A DNA stretch of 64,000 nucleotides, from the NCBI GenBank assembly GCA_011503125.2, contig WWBZ02000082.1, positions 3,100,001-3,164,000 on the forward strand, given 5' to 3'. The DNA is from Botryosphaeria dothidea. Taxonomy: Eukaryota; Ascomycota; Dothideomycetes; Botryosphaeriales; Botryosphaeriaceae. This document shows positions 33,982 through 45,014 of the stretch, piece after piece (position 1 is the stretch's first letter; the number at the start of each line of letters is the position of its first letter). Made by a program: the position numbers and the translations under genes. Under the pieces are notes generated by a model, which saw nothing but the letters and a program-made list of their open reading frames with translations, was not told the DNA's origin and made no database searches.

Positions 33982-35186
33982 ATGGACCCGTACGGGCGCA
34001 ACTTCGTTTTCCGTTTCCAAGAGTGCTGCTCTTTTCTTGTGAGATTCCCAGTGAGTCGTTGGCAAAACCATAGCGGAGTGCAGACGCTGATGGCCTCATC
34101 TTTATCCAGGAGTTCCAAAACTTGATAGGGCATCGCTGCCTGAAAGACACCCCTTTCCGAGCTAATGGATATACAATCAACGTACACGGCACGTCCATTT
34201 CGAGCGCTGGGCAATGGAACGAGATAATCAGCGCAGAGAAGCCCGAAATACTCATGGGGGTGTTAAGGGAGAAAAGGACGCCGCTACTCATCACTCACCC
34301 GTCTGGTAGTGAATACGATTGGGGTCTTTCTTCACTGCCAGATCAGGAATCAAAGCCATTTGCTACCGAAGCCTCCAATAATCAGCTTAGTGCTATCAAG
34401 TACGATGACGCAATACTTTCTCGCAGTTTGGGGGGGGAGGGGGGGACCCGCGCTCAATTAACGGAAAGCAAGGAAGACAAGATCCGAAGGCTAGAGAGGA
34501 AAGGCCTGATCATAGTAGACCCGGGATCTCTCAAGGAGCCATTCAAGGACAAAGGACCGGCAATGTATCGCTTCAGGCCGGAGGAGAACGAGCAAGTGAC
34601 AGCCCGGGAGCATGACAGGAATGCGACATCAAACCCGGACGGGAGTAGCAATGCGTCACCGCATCCCGAGCTGTTCAGGGAAGGCGACCGCAGATGGTCT
34701 CACCGCATGCAAAGTGGCAGAGCTCAAGGTCCGGAAAGAGGTGAAGCCAAGCGTAAGAGGAATGAGCCGAGAAGGACTCCCTTCTTCTCTTGGAAGATTG
34801 GAGGCCTATCCGAGGCTGTTCCAAACCCTCGTTCCAGGCCTCAAGAGCCCCCTGGACTGAAACATATTCCGGACCGATTGGCAAAAAAGGTCCAACGTAC
34901 CCGTCTTGACTCGATGTTGGATCCATACGGATACGGCAATTTTCCTCAAGGCCTATATGATTCCGAGCTGTGGAATGACACGCCGCAACCAACCTTGGAT
35001 AGTCTCGAGCAGAGGATCGAGCAAATCGAGGCGTTCCGGAGCGGGGTGTCGAAGGGAACGGCAAAGCGGGACCACCAGGCTGACGACGGGGGAAATCCGA
35101 GCAAGTTGGAAGGCGAACCCCGAACGACCAGCAATGCTACTACCAGAAAAAAAAATATGGCGGGGCGTCCCAACGCGACAGATTAG
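33982..35186 (+). CDS. Putative ubiquitin-like-domain protein (fungal ULD type)
   Basis: The proposed exons 33982-34050 and 34110-35186 join in phase 0 to 381 residues. The first ~75 residues (MDPYGRNFVFRFQECCSFLV, then YTINVHGTSISSAGQWNEII) resemble the ubiquitin-like domain at the start of many fungal regulatory proteins. There a hydrophobic strand is followed by a helix and an I-x-x-x-W-x-x-x-I ending. The rest is charged and low complexity, with a possible short motif (KIRRLERKGLIIVDPGSL) and a C-terminal TLDSLEQRIEQIEAFRSG. The first strand looks short, and open frame continues upstream of the chosen ATG for only about 20 codons, so the N-terminus may be lost. It lies next to a CorA-like pseudogene and may itself be decaying. 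Family assignment is from resemblance only. Confidence 0.45.
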
Positions 35187-35382
35187 CGCACAGGCTGTGT
35201 GTGATGCGAGAGTTGGTTCGCCGATTTGTTTCACTGTTCCCCACCACCGCTTGCGCCCACCCCCTTCTCCATAAATTATGGGGAGCAGCGACCATGACCA
35301 TAACGGCACGTCTCATTCTGTAGCCATGTCCAAGCGACTGACAAGGAACGTATAGTCTCTCCTTCCGAGCGCGGATAACCTG

Positions 35383-36594
35383 GTGAATCAAATGCATGAT
35401 GACGGCGGAAATTCTCAGAAAAAGCACGACGAAAAGTGCTGGTTGATCCGCAAACCAACGAGGGAGGAAATCAAGGACATGAGACTGAATAGTTCAATGT
35501 CTCCTCGGGTCGAGTTGTATGGATGCAGAAGTTGTCGCTCCGATGTCGGTTACCAATCCTATGACGAAGCGCTTGGCCACCTCCTGCAGGTTCATTTCCA
35601 AGGCGTAAGTATCGATGAGGCTGATCTTCAGGGTTTGGATCAAACATGCTCAAGAAATACGGCATAATGAAAGGGTGATTGAGGGAGAGAAGCTCATGGA
35701 TGTTTGCATTGGGCATAGTGAGGAATCATGGCGAACGGGAGAGCAAACCGCGGAACGAGTCGGGACTATTTCTGGCCAATCCCCTGGAACTTACCAAGTC
35801 ATGCTCTTCATCCTGGCAGCCGGCCACGTCTCGCGACAAGTTCACCAGCAATGCATGGAGTGGAGTTATGGAAAAGAGAAACTCGACGGGGCCCGTCTTT
35901 CCAGCTACAGGAAACTCTCGAGCGATCTCGGGAAGGAGGGAGGACGATCGATGCAGAGAGCACAGCAAGATCTGATTCTGCTGGTGCGAGCAGGAAAAGC
36001 ACCGGAGACGATCAGTTGCGCGACAGCCGGCCAGTTTCCGGATCACAACGCAGTCACGACAGCTGCAGCGAAAGCTCGAACGGCGCATCGGACGGCCATT
36101 TGTTGACGCTGTAGAAGGCGATCTGGCTGCTTTGCAGGAACTTGGCTCACAGCTTAGCGCTTTGGAATTCAAGGCGCGATACCGGATTGAGATCATGGAG
36201 GAGGATCGCGGAAAGGCGATATTCGTCTTCACCCTTGTGACTGTCATATTCCTACCGCTGTCATTTGTCACAAGCTTCATGGGCATGAACACCGTCGACA
36301 TTCGCGACATGGACAATTCTCAAGCTGTGTTCTGGGCCATCGCTCTGCCAGCGATATGCACAGTCATCGGTGTCGTGGTTCTCATTGCACAGAAGGGGGG
36401 ATGATTTACGGGAGGTTCTGTCGAGCTTCTGGACACGACAACGCAAGTTGAAGCGGGCAGAAGCAGATCCAGACGAGCACCAACCCCAAGTCACTCAAGA
36501 TCAGGGCTCACATCCCAAGAAGCCTGGGCGCCGGCAATGGCGTAGTTCTCACGTTCTGGCAGAAGAAGACCACGGCAGAAATATGTCAGTGTAG
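35383..36594 (+). pseudogene. CorA-like (GMN-motif) membrane protein pseudogene
   Basis: Pieces of one gene are spread over successive frames. Frame 1 has a C2H2-like motif (YGCRSCRSDVGYQSYDEALG, then HLLQVHF). Frame 2 (from about 35650) reads NERVIEGEKLMDVCIGHSEE and LDGARLSSYRKLSSDLGKEG, ending near RAQQDLILLVRAGKA. Frame 3 (from about 36030) reads SFRITTQSRQLQRKLERRI and the CorA end: MEEDRGKAIFVFTLVTVIF, then SFVTSFMGMNT with the GMN signature and a second membrane helix. A fourth shift in a G-run near 36398-36403 moves the tail (GDDLREVLSSFWTRQRK) to another frame. Fungal relatives carry these blocks in this order in one frame, with about 80-100 more residues between the second and third. 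No introns with consistent phase explain all the shifts, so this is a decayed copy unless the base calls are wrong. Confidence 0.7.
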
Positions 36595-37248
36595 CGCTAT
36601 CATTGGAATGATGCTTTTCTTCTTTTCCCCATTTTCGTTGAGACTGTGACCAAGTAGATAAACTGAAAGCCTCGCAAGCGTTTACTTGAATCAATTTTCA
36701 CTTGGCAAAAAGCTGCCATTAATTTTACAAATACGACTGGTGAGCTAAACCCCACGCGCATATCCCACGACGTACGTATTTTATCTCAGTCATTCTACAC
36801 CCAACCCTAAAAGAGTATTTATCGGTTCTTGATATCCTTTCTATTTAAAGACAATCTTGACTTAGTAACTTAGGCGGGCCACTTTCTTAGGGAAAACATC
36901 ATTTTCGGCCTTTGCAATCCGGATTAAAATAAAACGGTGATCAGAACAAGCTTCGAACCTAATCTATATTTACGTCCACCCGTCAACACATGGAAAATAA
37001 AAAAATTCAATGGCTCAAAACGGCAAACCTTGTGGACACCCCACACGTCCCGTCCGTCATCTTGAATCATTGCATGTATATATTTAGAGCGGGAGAGTAT
37101 CTCACGATTCTAAGCACCTCTACTCCTTCCTCCCCCCGTTAAGGAGCGCGGTGTACTGGGCTAATCTCGCCTTTCCTTCTCAGTCACTCCTTGTTCCCCT
37201 TGATCACATTCCCTCTGCTTGTAGCGTCAAGGTACTACAAGTCCAAAT
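36595..37248. other. AT-rich intergenic region / peptidase promoter
   Basis: The part 36.65-37.05 kb is markedly AT-rich compared with flanking genes and holds no open frame of note. The last 100 bases are CT-rich, as expected of a 5' UTR. Confidence 0.5.
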
Positions 37249-39723
37249 ATGGCCGTGTCAGCAGACCCGCCGCGCCGCCCAAAGCGGACTACCACCTTCC
37301 TCGTCTCCGTCCTCGTCGCCTTCATCCTGGCGCTCATCCTGCTGGGCTCCATCCCCTCCATCAGTCTCCCTTCGAGCAACCTCCTCAAACTCCGCTTCAC
37401 GCCCCGCAACAACGACCACTACGGCGGCCACAGCTCTCCTCCCCCACCCGGCGGCGCGGAGCCAGGGGCACCACCGGCGCCAGGCACGTTCCGCCACCCG
37501 CCGCAGCCCCCACCCGTCTTCAAAGCCACGGCCAAGTCGATCGCGGCCGGCTTCCAGGCGCTGATCGACAGCGACCGCAAGTCCCTGGACGACATCGTGG
37601 CGCGCGTCAAGCCGCACAACGCGACCTTCGCCAACACGCTGCTGCCGCGCGAGCAGAACGCGAACCAGGCCGCGCTGAGCCGCGAGATCCTGACCGGCTA
37701 CGGCTCGCTGGCGGCCGACAAGGCGGCGCGCGACGCGTCCAACGAGTGGCAGCAGAAGCTCCAGCAGTACGCCAGCGCCGCCGCGCTGCGGCAGGACTAC
37801 TTCGAGCTGCTCGAGGCCGTGTACAACAACAAATCCGAGTGGGCGCGCCTCGACCCCGAGTCGGCGCGCCTGCTGAACTTCACCTACCTCGACTACCGCG
37901 ACAACGGGCTGGCGCTGCGCGTGGGCAGCCCCGAGCGCAGGCGCTTCCGCGAGCTAGAAGACCGCATCGCCAAGCTGGAGAACGAGTACACGACGAACCT
38001 GAATGAGGATGAGTCGTTCGTGTGGCTGTCGCGCGAGGAGCTGGCGGGCGCGCCGCAGGACCTGCTCGACGTGTGGGAGAAGGGCAAGGGCGCGCACGAG
38101 GGCAAGCTGAAAGTGGTGCTGCGCCAGCCCGAGCAGGGCCGGATGATGGGGTACGTGAGGGACAGCGAGGTGCGCAAGCGCGTCTACAACATCACCAACA
38201 ACGTCATGCCCCAGAATGTGCCGCTGTTCAAGGAGGCCGTCGTGCTGCGCGACGAGAAGGCGAGGCTGCTGGGGTTCCCGAATCACGCGGCGTACAAGCT
38301 GCAGCGGAAGATACTGCGAACGCCGGAGAAGGTGAAGGAGTTTTTGCGGAAAGTGCAGGGCAGGCTGAGGCCGAAGGGGGAGGACGAGCTGAAGAGAATG
38401 ACGGAATACAAGAGGCAGGATAAAAAACGGACGGATAAAGGGGAAAATAGGTTTTTCATGTGGGATTGGGGGTACTATGTAAGGCTGATGGAGAAACAAT
38501 ATTACGATCTGGATGTGCAGAAGGTGAAGGAGTACTTCCCCAGCGCGGTTGTTATCCAGGGGATGCTGAAGATCTACGCGGAACTATTCGGTCTCCAGTT
38601 CAGCGAGGTTAAAGGCGCGGATCTAGACAAGCTATCGCCAACCGGGAAAGGTAGGGACATTATATGGCATCCAGACGTACAGTTGTTTACTGTATGGAAT
38701 AGCGAGGAGGAGGGCGGCAATTTCATCGGATACTTATACCTCGACATATTCCCGCGAGATGGTAAGTACGGGAACGCAGCCAATTACCCCATCCAGAAAA
38801 CTTTCCTGGATCACGATAGCGGAAAGCGTCATTTCTGTGCGACCGCACTTGTTTGTAATTTTCCAAAGCCGACGGAGAAGAGACCTAGTCTGATGTCTCA
38901 CTGGGACACGGTCACCATTTTCCACGAGTTGGGCCACGGTATCCACGATCTGGTTGGCTGGACGAAATACGTGACCTTTTCTGGTAACAACGTCCTTGCG
39001 GACTTTGTCGAGGCACCTAGTCAGATGCTGGAGAACTGGACATGGACGCCGGAAGTCCTGAAGAACATCACGCGGCATTACTCGTACCTGTCAGACGAGT
39101 ACAAGCAGACGTGGCTAAAGGAGAATAAGGATGCCCGGCAGCCCGAGGAACGCATGCCAGATCAGATGATAGAGAGACTGATCGAGAACAAGATTTTCAA
39201 TGTCGGACTAGGTAATCTCGGATCGATAATTGCCGCCGACTTTGACATGACACTCCATTCTCCAGCGACGCACCAGGAGATCTTGGACCTAGACCCAGCG
39301 GTGCTCTGGAACAAGAACGGGAAGGACATCGGTCTCGTTGACAGCTTCGAGGTACTTATCCAGGACGAGAAAAAGAAGTGGACGTGGGGCCACGGCTATG
39401 TTGATTGGACATTCCCACACTTGATGGACGGGTGGGAGACTAATTATTATGGGTATATGAGGTGAGATGATGCGAAATGCAGTTTCCCTACCACACGCAG
39501 TCGTTAATGCAGGCATGAGCACAGTTCCCAGGTATATGCGGAGGATATGTTCTATACAGTATTCAAAAAGAACCCGTTCAGTTCGAAGGAGGGTCGGCGT
39601 TACCGGCACACGGTAATTGGGAAGGGAGGTAGCGTGGATCCAATGAAGTTGCTGACTGACTTCCTTGGCCGGCCACCGAATGAAGATGCCTTCTACAAGG
39701 ATATGGGGTTGAAGGCCAACTGA
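37249..39723 (+). CDS. M3-family metallopeptidase with N-terminal membrane anchor
   Basis: This is a thimet oligopeptidase/saccharolysin-type zinc peptidase that cleaves short peptides. Exons 37249-39461 and 39513-39723 give 807 residues. The zinc-binding HExxH is HELGH near residue 559 (VTIFHELGHGIHDL), with the third-ligand glutamate in FVEAPSQMLENW near 587. Other family blocks are YPIQKTFLDHDSGKRHFCA and the C-terminal SSQVYAEDMFYTVFKKNPF. Unlike cytosolic saccharolysin, it begins with a basic stretch (PPRRPKR), a strongly hydrophobic segment at about residues 14-36 (TTFLVSVLVAFILALILLGS) and a Pro/Gly-rich linker. This predicts a type II membrane protein with its catalytic domain in the lumen or outside. 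The intron is needed to reach the conserved C-terminus. Confidence 0.92.
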
Positions 39724-40939
39724 CCGTAGATGTTGGCTTACCAATGGACTCTTTTCCTGACATGATTGTGTTTCCTTGAGAACAAATACATCGGTGAAGG
39801 GCTGGGTGATTGGAGACCTGTCAACAACGAAGAGTGGTCGTCACAACAAGGCTTCGCGCTGGGTGCTCATCGAGCCTGCGAGCATCAACGACGTCCTTCG
39901 GATAGCTGGGTCAGAAAGCAACGGCGTAGTTCTACCGCACGAGCTCATCACAGCCTCATGCCGAGGTCCACAGCTCTTCCGAAATCAGGACGGCACCGAA
40001 GGCCACGACATCGAGCTTGGGGATGCGAGGCTTGACCGGCATAGGTGGTTCAGGAACCATGTACGACCATGTCTGCCAGCGAGCGCCGAAGATGAAGATA
40101 ACTGAGCTTCTCCGGGCCCGCACCGCAGCCTCGACCAGATCCGATGCCGGAATCGTCTTCGCGTCAACACTAGCTTCGAGTATACCAGTAGAGAGCCTAG
40201 GGAAGCTCAGAGTGCGGAAGCCCCTTCCGCCGGTCTAAGGCATACGGAGGTGGGAGACCGAACACGACAGGAAAACCCTTTTCAACACCGGGAAACTGCT
40301 CCGCAGCCTCCAACCGATGCATCGGAAGGCCGTGGTTTGGTCGGGTACATCTTCTGTAACTCCGCGAGGACGGCTGTGAATACTTTACCGTCCCTATATC
40401 CCACTTAGCTTCTCTAGGCCTCGTCGAATGAGACAACTTGCGCTAATACAAGGAGTACTGCGAGGTAACCCGTGCTTTCTCCTATGAGACGTTAGCCAAG
40501 TGCTGCGAAGAAGTAGTCCACTCAGCACGCACATCGTTCCGAAACTTGCCGAAATCTCGTCAATATAGAGCTGCGTTCACCGCCTCATATTCCTCAGGCC
40601 TTGTACGTACGTGTTTTGGATGATGGCGTTCAGCTGCTGTGCTATATCATAAGCGGGGAATCGACGGTCGATATGAGAAACTCAAGCTGTAAAAAACTCT
40701 CGAATATCATTACATGCTCTGTTCCGATATGTATATGCCTGAAAGCATGCCCAATTGTCCTCCGTGGCCGTTATGTCGTGAGGTCCACAAAACACCAAAA
40801 CGCCAATGCTGTTTCAAATCCCAAAACCAAGAGACACGCACCTTATGCCCCCTCGCCCAATCAGACCCCTTGATAATACACCCAACCATCGCAGACGCAA
40901 GGCGCGCCAGAAGCCCGTAGACTCGGCCAGGGAACCGCA
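39724..40939. other. Convergent intergenic region with an unrecognised ORF
   Basis: The plus-strand frame 39776-40105 (109 residues: WVLIEPASINDVLRIAGSES, then GVVLPHELITA) looks protein-like, and a second piece (SDAGIVFASTLASSIPVESL) follows in another frame to about 40238. I do not recognise it. It may be a fragment of a decayed gene. The remainder holds nothing visible. Confidence 0.35.
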
Positions 40940-41803
40940 TCAAACCCCACCCATCTCCACCTCGCCCGTCTCCTGCGGCGGCCTCAGAAACTCCGCCTCC
41001 CCAAAATCAAACACGCCCTCCTCCCCCACCGCCAGCCTCCTGTCGCTCGCTGTGGCGCACACCCCTTCCCTCATCCTGCTCTTCGGCCGCGCCACGCGCC
41101 TGCCCGTCGGCGCATCCAGATCCGGCATCGCCGTGTGGCTCACCGGATACACCTTCGTGCGCGGCGAGATCTGCAGGTCGTCGTCATCCCCCGCCGACGG
41201 GCACGGCGAGGCTGTGTTCAGCGACGGGAATAGCGGGCGCCCCGCTCCCCGCTCCTCCTCCTCCTCCTCCTCCTCCTCCTCGTCGTCGTAGCGGCGCTTG
41301 TTCGTCGCGGGTGCGGGGAGCGAGTCGGTCGACAGCGTCGAGGCGTTCGACTCCTGGCTGGAGAGCAGCAGCGCGAAGTCGTCGGCGCCGAACGCGCTGA
41401 CGGGGTGCGGCGCGGCGGCGGCGGTCGTGATGACGTGGGCGTAAGGGCTGTTTGTTGCTGGGTAGCCGCCCGTCTTGTGCAGGCCGCAGAAGGGGAGCAG
41501 CTCGGCGGGGCGCGCGGGCGCGAGGTTCGGCGGCGTTTTGTTGGCGTACGGCGACGCTGCGCCGGGGTTCGGAGGGAGCGTCTTGTGCGTCTTGTAGCCC
41601 TCCGGCACGGACTTGCGCACGCGCATGCCGACGTTCAGGAGCGAGGCTTGCACGTTGGCGGGCACGGCGGCGAGGCCTTGCGGGGGCGCGGCGTTGCGGG
41701 GCGCGGCGTCGGGGTCGGAGGAGGACGGGCGGTCGGCGCGCGTGAAGTAGGAGGTGATTGAGGGCTGGAAGGGGCGCTTGTTGCGGTGCGCGGAGGCCGA
41801 CAT
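40940..41803 (-). CDS. Ribonucleotide reductase inhibitor (Spd1/Dif1 family)
   Basis: Single exon, 287 residues. The N-terminus MSASAHRNKRPFQPSITSYF is the family signature, in which a basic patch precedes QPSITSYF. Spd1/Dif1 proteins restrain ribonucleotide reductase by binding it or controlling localisation of its small subunit, and are removed in S phase. QPSITSYF also fits the PCNA-binding PIP box (Q-x-x-I-x-x-Y/F-F), followed by basic residues (TRADR). This fits CRL4-Cdt2/PCNA-dependent degradation as known for Spd1. A further conserved-looking block is LLNVGMRVRKSVPEGYKTHK. A Glu run coded by a CTC repeat (about 41253-41282) and an acidic C-terminus follow. The start at 41803 is preferred over longer in-frame starts up to 41989. 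Confidence 0.8.
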   Translation of the reverse strand: MSASAHRNKRPFQPSITSYFTRADRPSSSDPDAAPRNAAPPQGLAAVPANVQASLLNVGMRVRKSVPEGYKTHKTLPPNPGAASPYANKTPPNLAPARPAELLPFCGLHKTGGYPATNSPYAHVITTAAAAPHPVSAFGADDFALLLSSQESNASTLSTDSLPAPATNKRRYDDEEEEEEEEEERGAGRPLFPSLNTASPCPSAGDDDDLQISPRTKVYPVSHTAMPDLDAPTGRRVARPKSRMREGVCATASDRRLAVGEEGVFDFGEAEFLRPPQETGEVEMGGV

Positions 41804-43117
41804 GGTGGGGCGTCGCGATGTCGTGGATGCGACAGATGGTGTTGAGTTTGTCAGGGGCAGGTAGGCGTCAATGGCACGGGTGGATGGCGTTGGGGTGCGG
41901 GCGGATCGGCAAAGGGGCAGTAAGGTATAGCAGAGGTGATATGTGGTGAGGTGAGGATGAAGAGGGAGAGCGAGGCGGGCCTGTCGCACAGAGTCAGTCG
42001 CGTCTCGGGGTGGAACGACGCGCGATCGTGTAACGGGTTTCCGCCTTCCCCGAATGGGTAAACTGATTGGCGCGCCTCTGATTGGCCCGTGTGGTCTGCC
42101 CCGCTGTTAGCCTCGCGGCGAAGGAATGCTCGATATCTGCTCGCAGTCCTTTTTCCATCATGGTTCGCAATAAAGAACTGTTTCATTGCTGTGCAGACGG
42201 AGCCTAATCGCCCTCAATGGAGCCAATCTTTCGTATCTTTGGCATCTGCATACCGATAAAGCGGATAGAGGCGCAAACGGCAGCCATTCAGACGGTGACA
42301 AACGCCATATCGGAAAGCCTCCCCAGATCCTTCCCGTGACGAATCCTCTGTCATCCCCTCACACGTCCAATGGAGCCGTGCGACTCTGCTATTTTCCACC
42401 AACCACCACATGCACTCTGCTGAACAGGGCCCTCCTATTCTTAGCTAACTTCGAACGTCTCGTATGCGGGAAAGGTAAGGGCGTCCAGCCCGGCATGTGC
42501 AGCCCGGCACATGCGATTGCTTTCCATTTTTAGCTCTTCGCGCGTGATGATCGGGCCGCGCAAGACTTGCATACATGTCGCTCTCGCAATCGTGCAGAAA
42601 GATCGGCCACTGCAATCCTGTGTCCTTCCGACATAGAGCGCGTCTGTTTTGAGGCTCTCGTGGACTGCCTTATCTCCGTGCCCCCAAGCCTCTATGTCCA
42701 CGCAGGAAGCTTGGCTGCCTGATTCTGGATACGCTTCGAGTTGGCCAACACGTTCAAGCAGGGAACTTTGACTACACGACTTTCAGCTCTCGGACATAAT
42801 GAACTCAATGCCCGTTATGACATCATGCATTGCAGGAAAGTAATCAGAAAGCTACCTGTGAACGCCTTTTATATGATGCTCTAGGACAACAAGGATAACA
42901 AGTCCCATCATTCGCTGTGTACGTGAAAAAGAGGGTATCTCCGCGCGTGCTTCATCCAAGGATACGTTATCGAATACACCCCAAGAACTCCTGGTCAACA
43001 GTAGAGCCTAATAAAGAACGAGCCAAGCATCGCATCATCCTCTAACAGCCTTAACTCCGGACAAGACAGAAACGACATGCAGGGGTGCGCTGTACAGCGA
43101 TGGCCTCGTAGGACCGA
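41804..43117. other. Intergenic region
   Basis: This 1.3-kb gap lies between two minus-strand genes. The 200 bases next to 41803 are probably promoter. Open frames are short and domain-free. No repeat or RNA gene seen. Confidence 0.5.
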
Positions 43118-45014
43118 TCAAGCGATGGGGTGGGAGTTCAACGGGCCAGTCAGATGGCTCCTGCTCGACCTATGACTGGCGTGGCTTTGTTCTTCGTCCT
43201 CGTTCTCCTCCGCCACGTTCTCAGAGACCCCCACTCTTTCCTCTTCGTGGGCATGGTGGCCGTCCATGGAGATCATAGAGACGGCGGCACTGCCACCGCT
43301 GGCAGTTTCTTGTATGGGCGAGACCGAGGGAATCCCATCTCCGGCACGCTCTGAGCATTGATAGTCGTCGTCCACAGACGAGACTGATCCCGAGCGACGT
43401 CTGTCTTGCTCCTCCTCCCCGTCGAGGAAGCCATTGATATTGGTTGGTGATGCCAAGGGAGAGGGGACACGAGGCCTCAAATGGTTCGAGACAGGGAGAA
43501 GCTCTTGGTGTTGGAAAGACGTCCGTCGAGGTGTGGATGAGCCCGCCTCACTCGCCGTGTAGGCCGTCGTTCCAGAACTCTCCCATGTGGCATTGCTGCG
43601 CCGCCAGAAATTGTCCCGGCCGCGACGGCTTTGACTCCTTCCGCGAATCGAGCCACCACTGCTCACCGAGAGGCCAGGCTCGCTGATGTTGGGCAGCTGA
43701 CTCAGAAAATGGCTGCCAATATGAGCCAGATCTGCAGAGTGGCGAGAGATCCTTGGCTCAACCGACGGTTGTGCAAGGTCCAAGTGATAGAGAGAGGCAC
43801 GGTCGCTAAGCGGGTTGTCCGGGATGAGAGAGCTGCTCGGCCTCTTGCAGTGGCAGTCGTCAGGGCATTCGCATCTGTCTCGTTGAGCGGCGTCAGTCTT
43901 GGCCCGTCTGATGCCACGGATGTATGCATCTCGCTCGGCTGTACCAGAATTCTTCTCCAAGGAGAAAGGCATCTGGTATGCATCGTCGCCGTGTGGGTCA
44001 GAGCGAGTCCGTGGTTCGGGTGCACTCTGGCGACGAGATGGTGGGGCGCGGTACGAATTCATCCGGGCTTTGGGGAGATGCGGCCGCTACTCTATCCTGC
44101 CGATGTGCTTGCACATGGCTGTTGGCTTGTCTGGGCTGTCTGATGGGTAACGGACGGTTGTTTTCTGTTGTGGTAGCCGGCGTCGTGTTCACTGATTGGC
44201 AGCTGGCGCGCCGGCGCGCCCGCCTGAGAATCTTGGTGATGCGGAGGCGGGATAGTATAGCCTTCAGCTTTGCTTTGACCTTGGGGAAACCACGGATTGC
44301 TGGTGTGTCGTTCGTGGCCTGTTCTTGGGTTTGCGCAGCTCCCAGAGCAGGACCGGCCTGATCGGCCTGTTGGGCATGCTCTTTCTTGTTCCTGCTGCTT
44401 CTGGACGAATGCTTCGACAAGGGTCTTGTGTCTCGTCCTGACGATGAGGATAGATGAGCTCGCAGTCGTGATGTAGGTCTTTGGTCATCGCGGGGCTGAT
44501 CGTGGTTGTCCTCTTGTCTCTGGGGGACGGTGCAGGTGGTGAGGAAGGGGCTGCCAACAGCACTCATGGAGTGCAGCCTTGTGATTAGGGTGGAAGCACC
44601 GGCATTGCTGTCCTCACTGAGGCCAGTGCTCGCCTGGCCTGAGAACTCGCTGGCAAAGGTCAATGTCCTCGTCTGCTGTGAGACCAGGGAGGTGTGGGTG
44701 GAGTTGCCGCCAAGGCCGAACCACTTGTAGGAGCAGTTCTCGCATCTGACGCCGTTGTAAACGCCGGGTAGACGCGAGAGTCTGAGCGTCATCTTGTTGT
44801 GCCAATGGTGGCATCTCGGGCAGCTTCCGTGGAAACGGACATCCCAGGTGCCGGAAGGAAGGGATCCAAAGGACATTGCGCTGGAAGCAGTGGACAAGTT
44901 GGTGGCGCGCCTATCGGGGGCAGAGGCTCTGGGATTCTGACGTGAGGCATCCATGGCTATAGATGTACTCGGTGGTCCTTGAGCCGTGGATGATGGTGTT
45001 TTGGGCGGGTCCAT
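43118..45014 (-). CDS. Zinc-ribbon protein with disordered Ser/Arg-rich body
   Basis: I do not know its function. The upstream frame (from 45014, start MDPPKTPSSTAQGPPSTSIA) contains a clear two-knuckle zinc ribbon, FHGSCPRCHHWHNK and then VRCENCSYKWFGLGGNSTH, a pairing seen in conserved fungal hypothetical proteins. It ends in a basic stretch (ITKILRRARRRASCQS). The downstream frame (to 43118) continues with RDAYIRGIRRAKTDAAQRDR and a Cys-rich CECPDDCHCKR motif, then Ser/Glu-rich sequence. The two frames overlap at 43998-44062, so one intron or a frameshift must join them. I could not fix the splice sites: acceptors at TAG (about 44088) or AAAG (about 44068) fit the downstream frame, but no strong donor matches. 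Read as one gene, it would encode about 600 residues. Two separate genes are possible. Confidence 0.55.

Noticed and set aside
37191..38006. Arg/Pro-rich plus-strand frame overlapping the M3 peptidase
   Set aside because: It is an out-of-frame reading of the GC-rich 5' half of a clear M3 gene.
39776..40238. Protein-like frames downstream of the M3 peptidase as an intact gene
   Set aside because: The pieces lie in different frames without consistent splice sites, and I could not recognise a family. They are noted only as a possible fragment.
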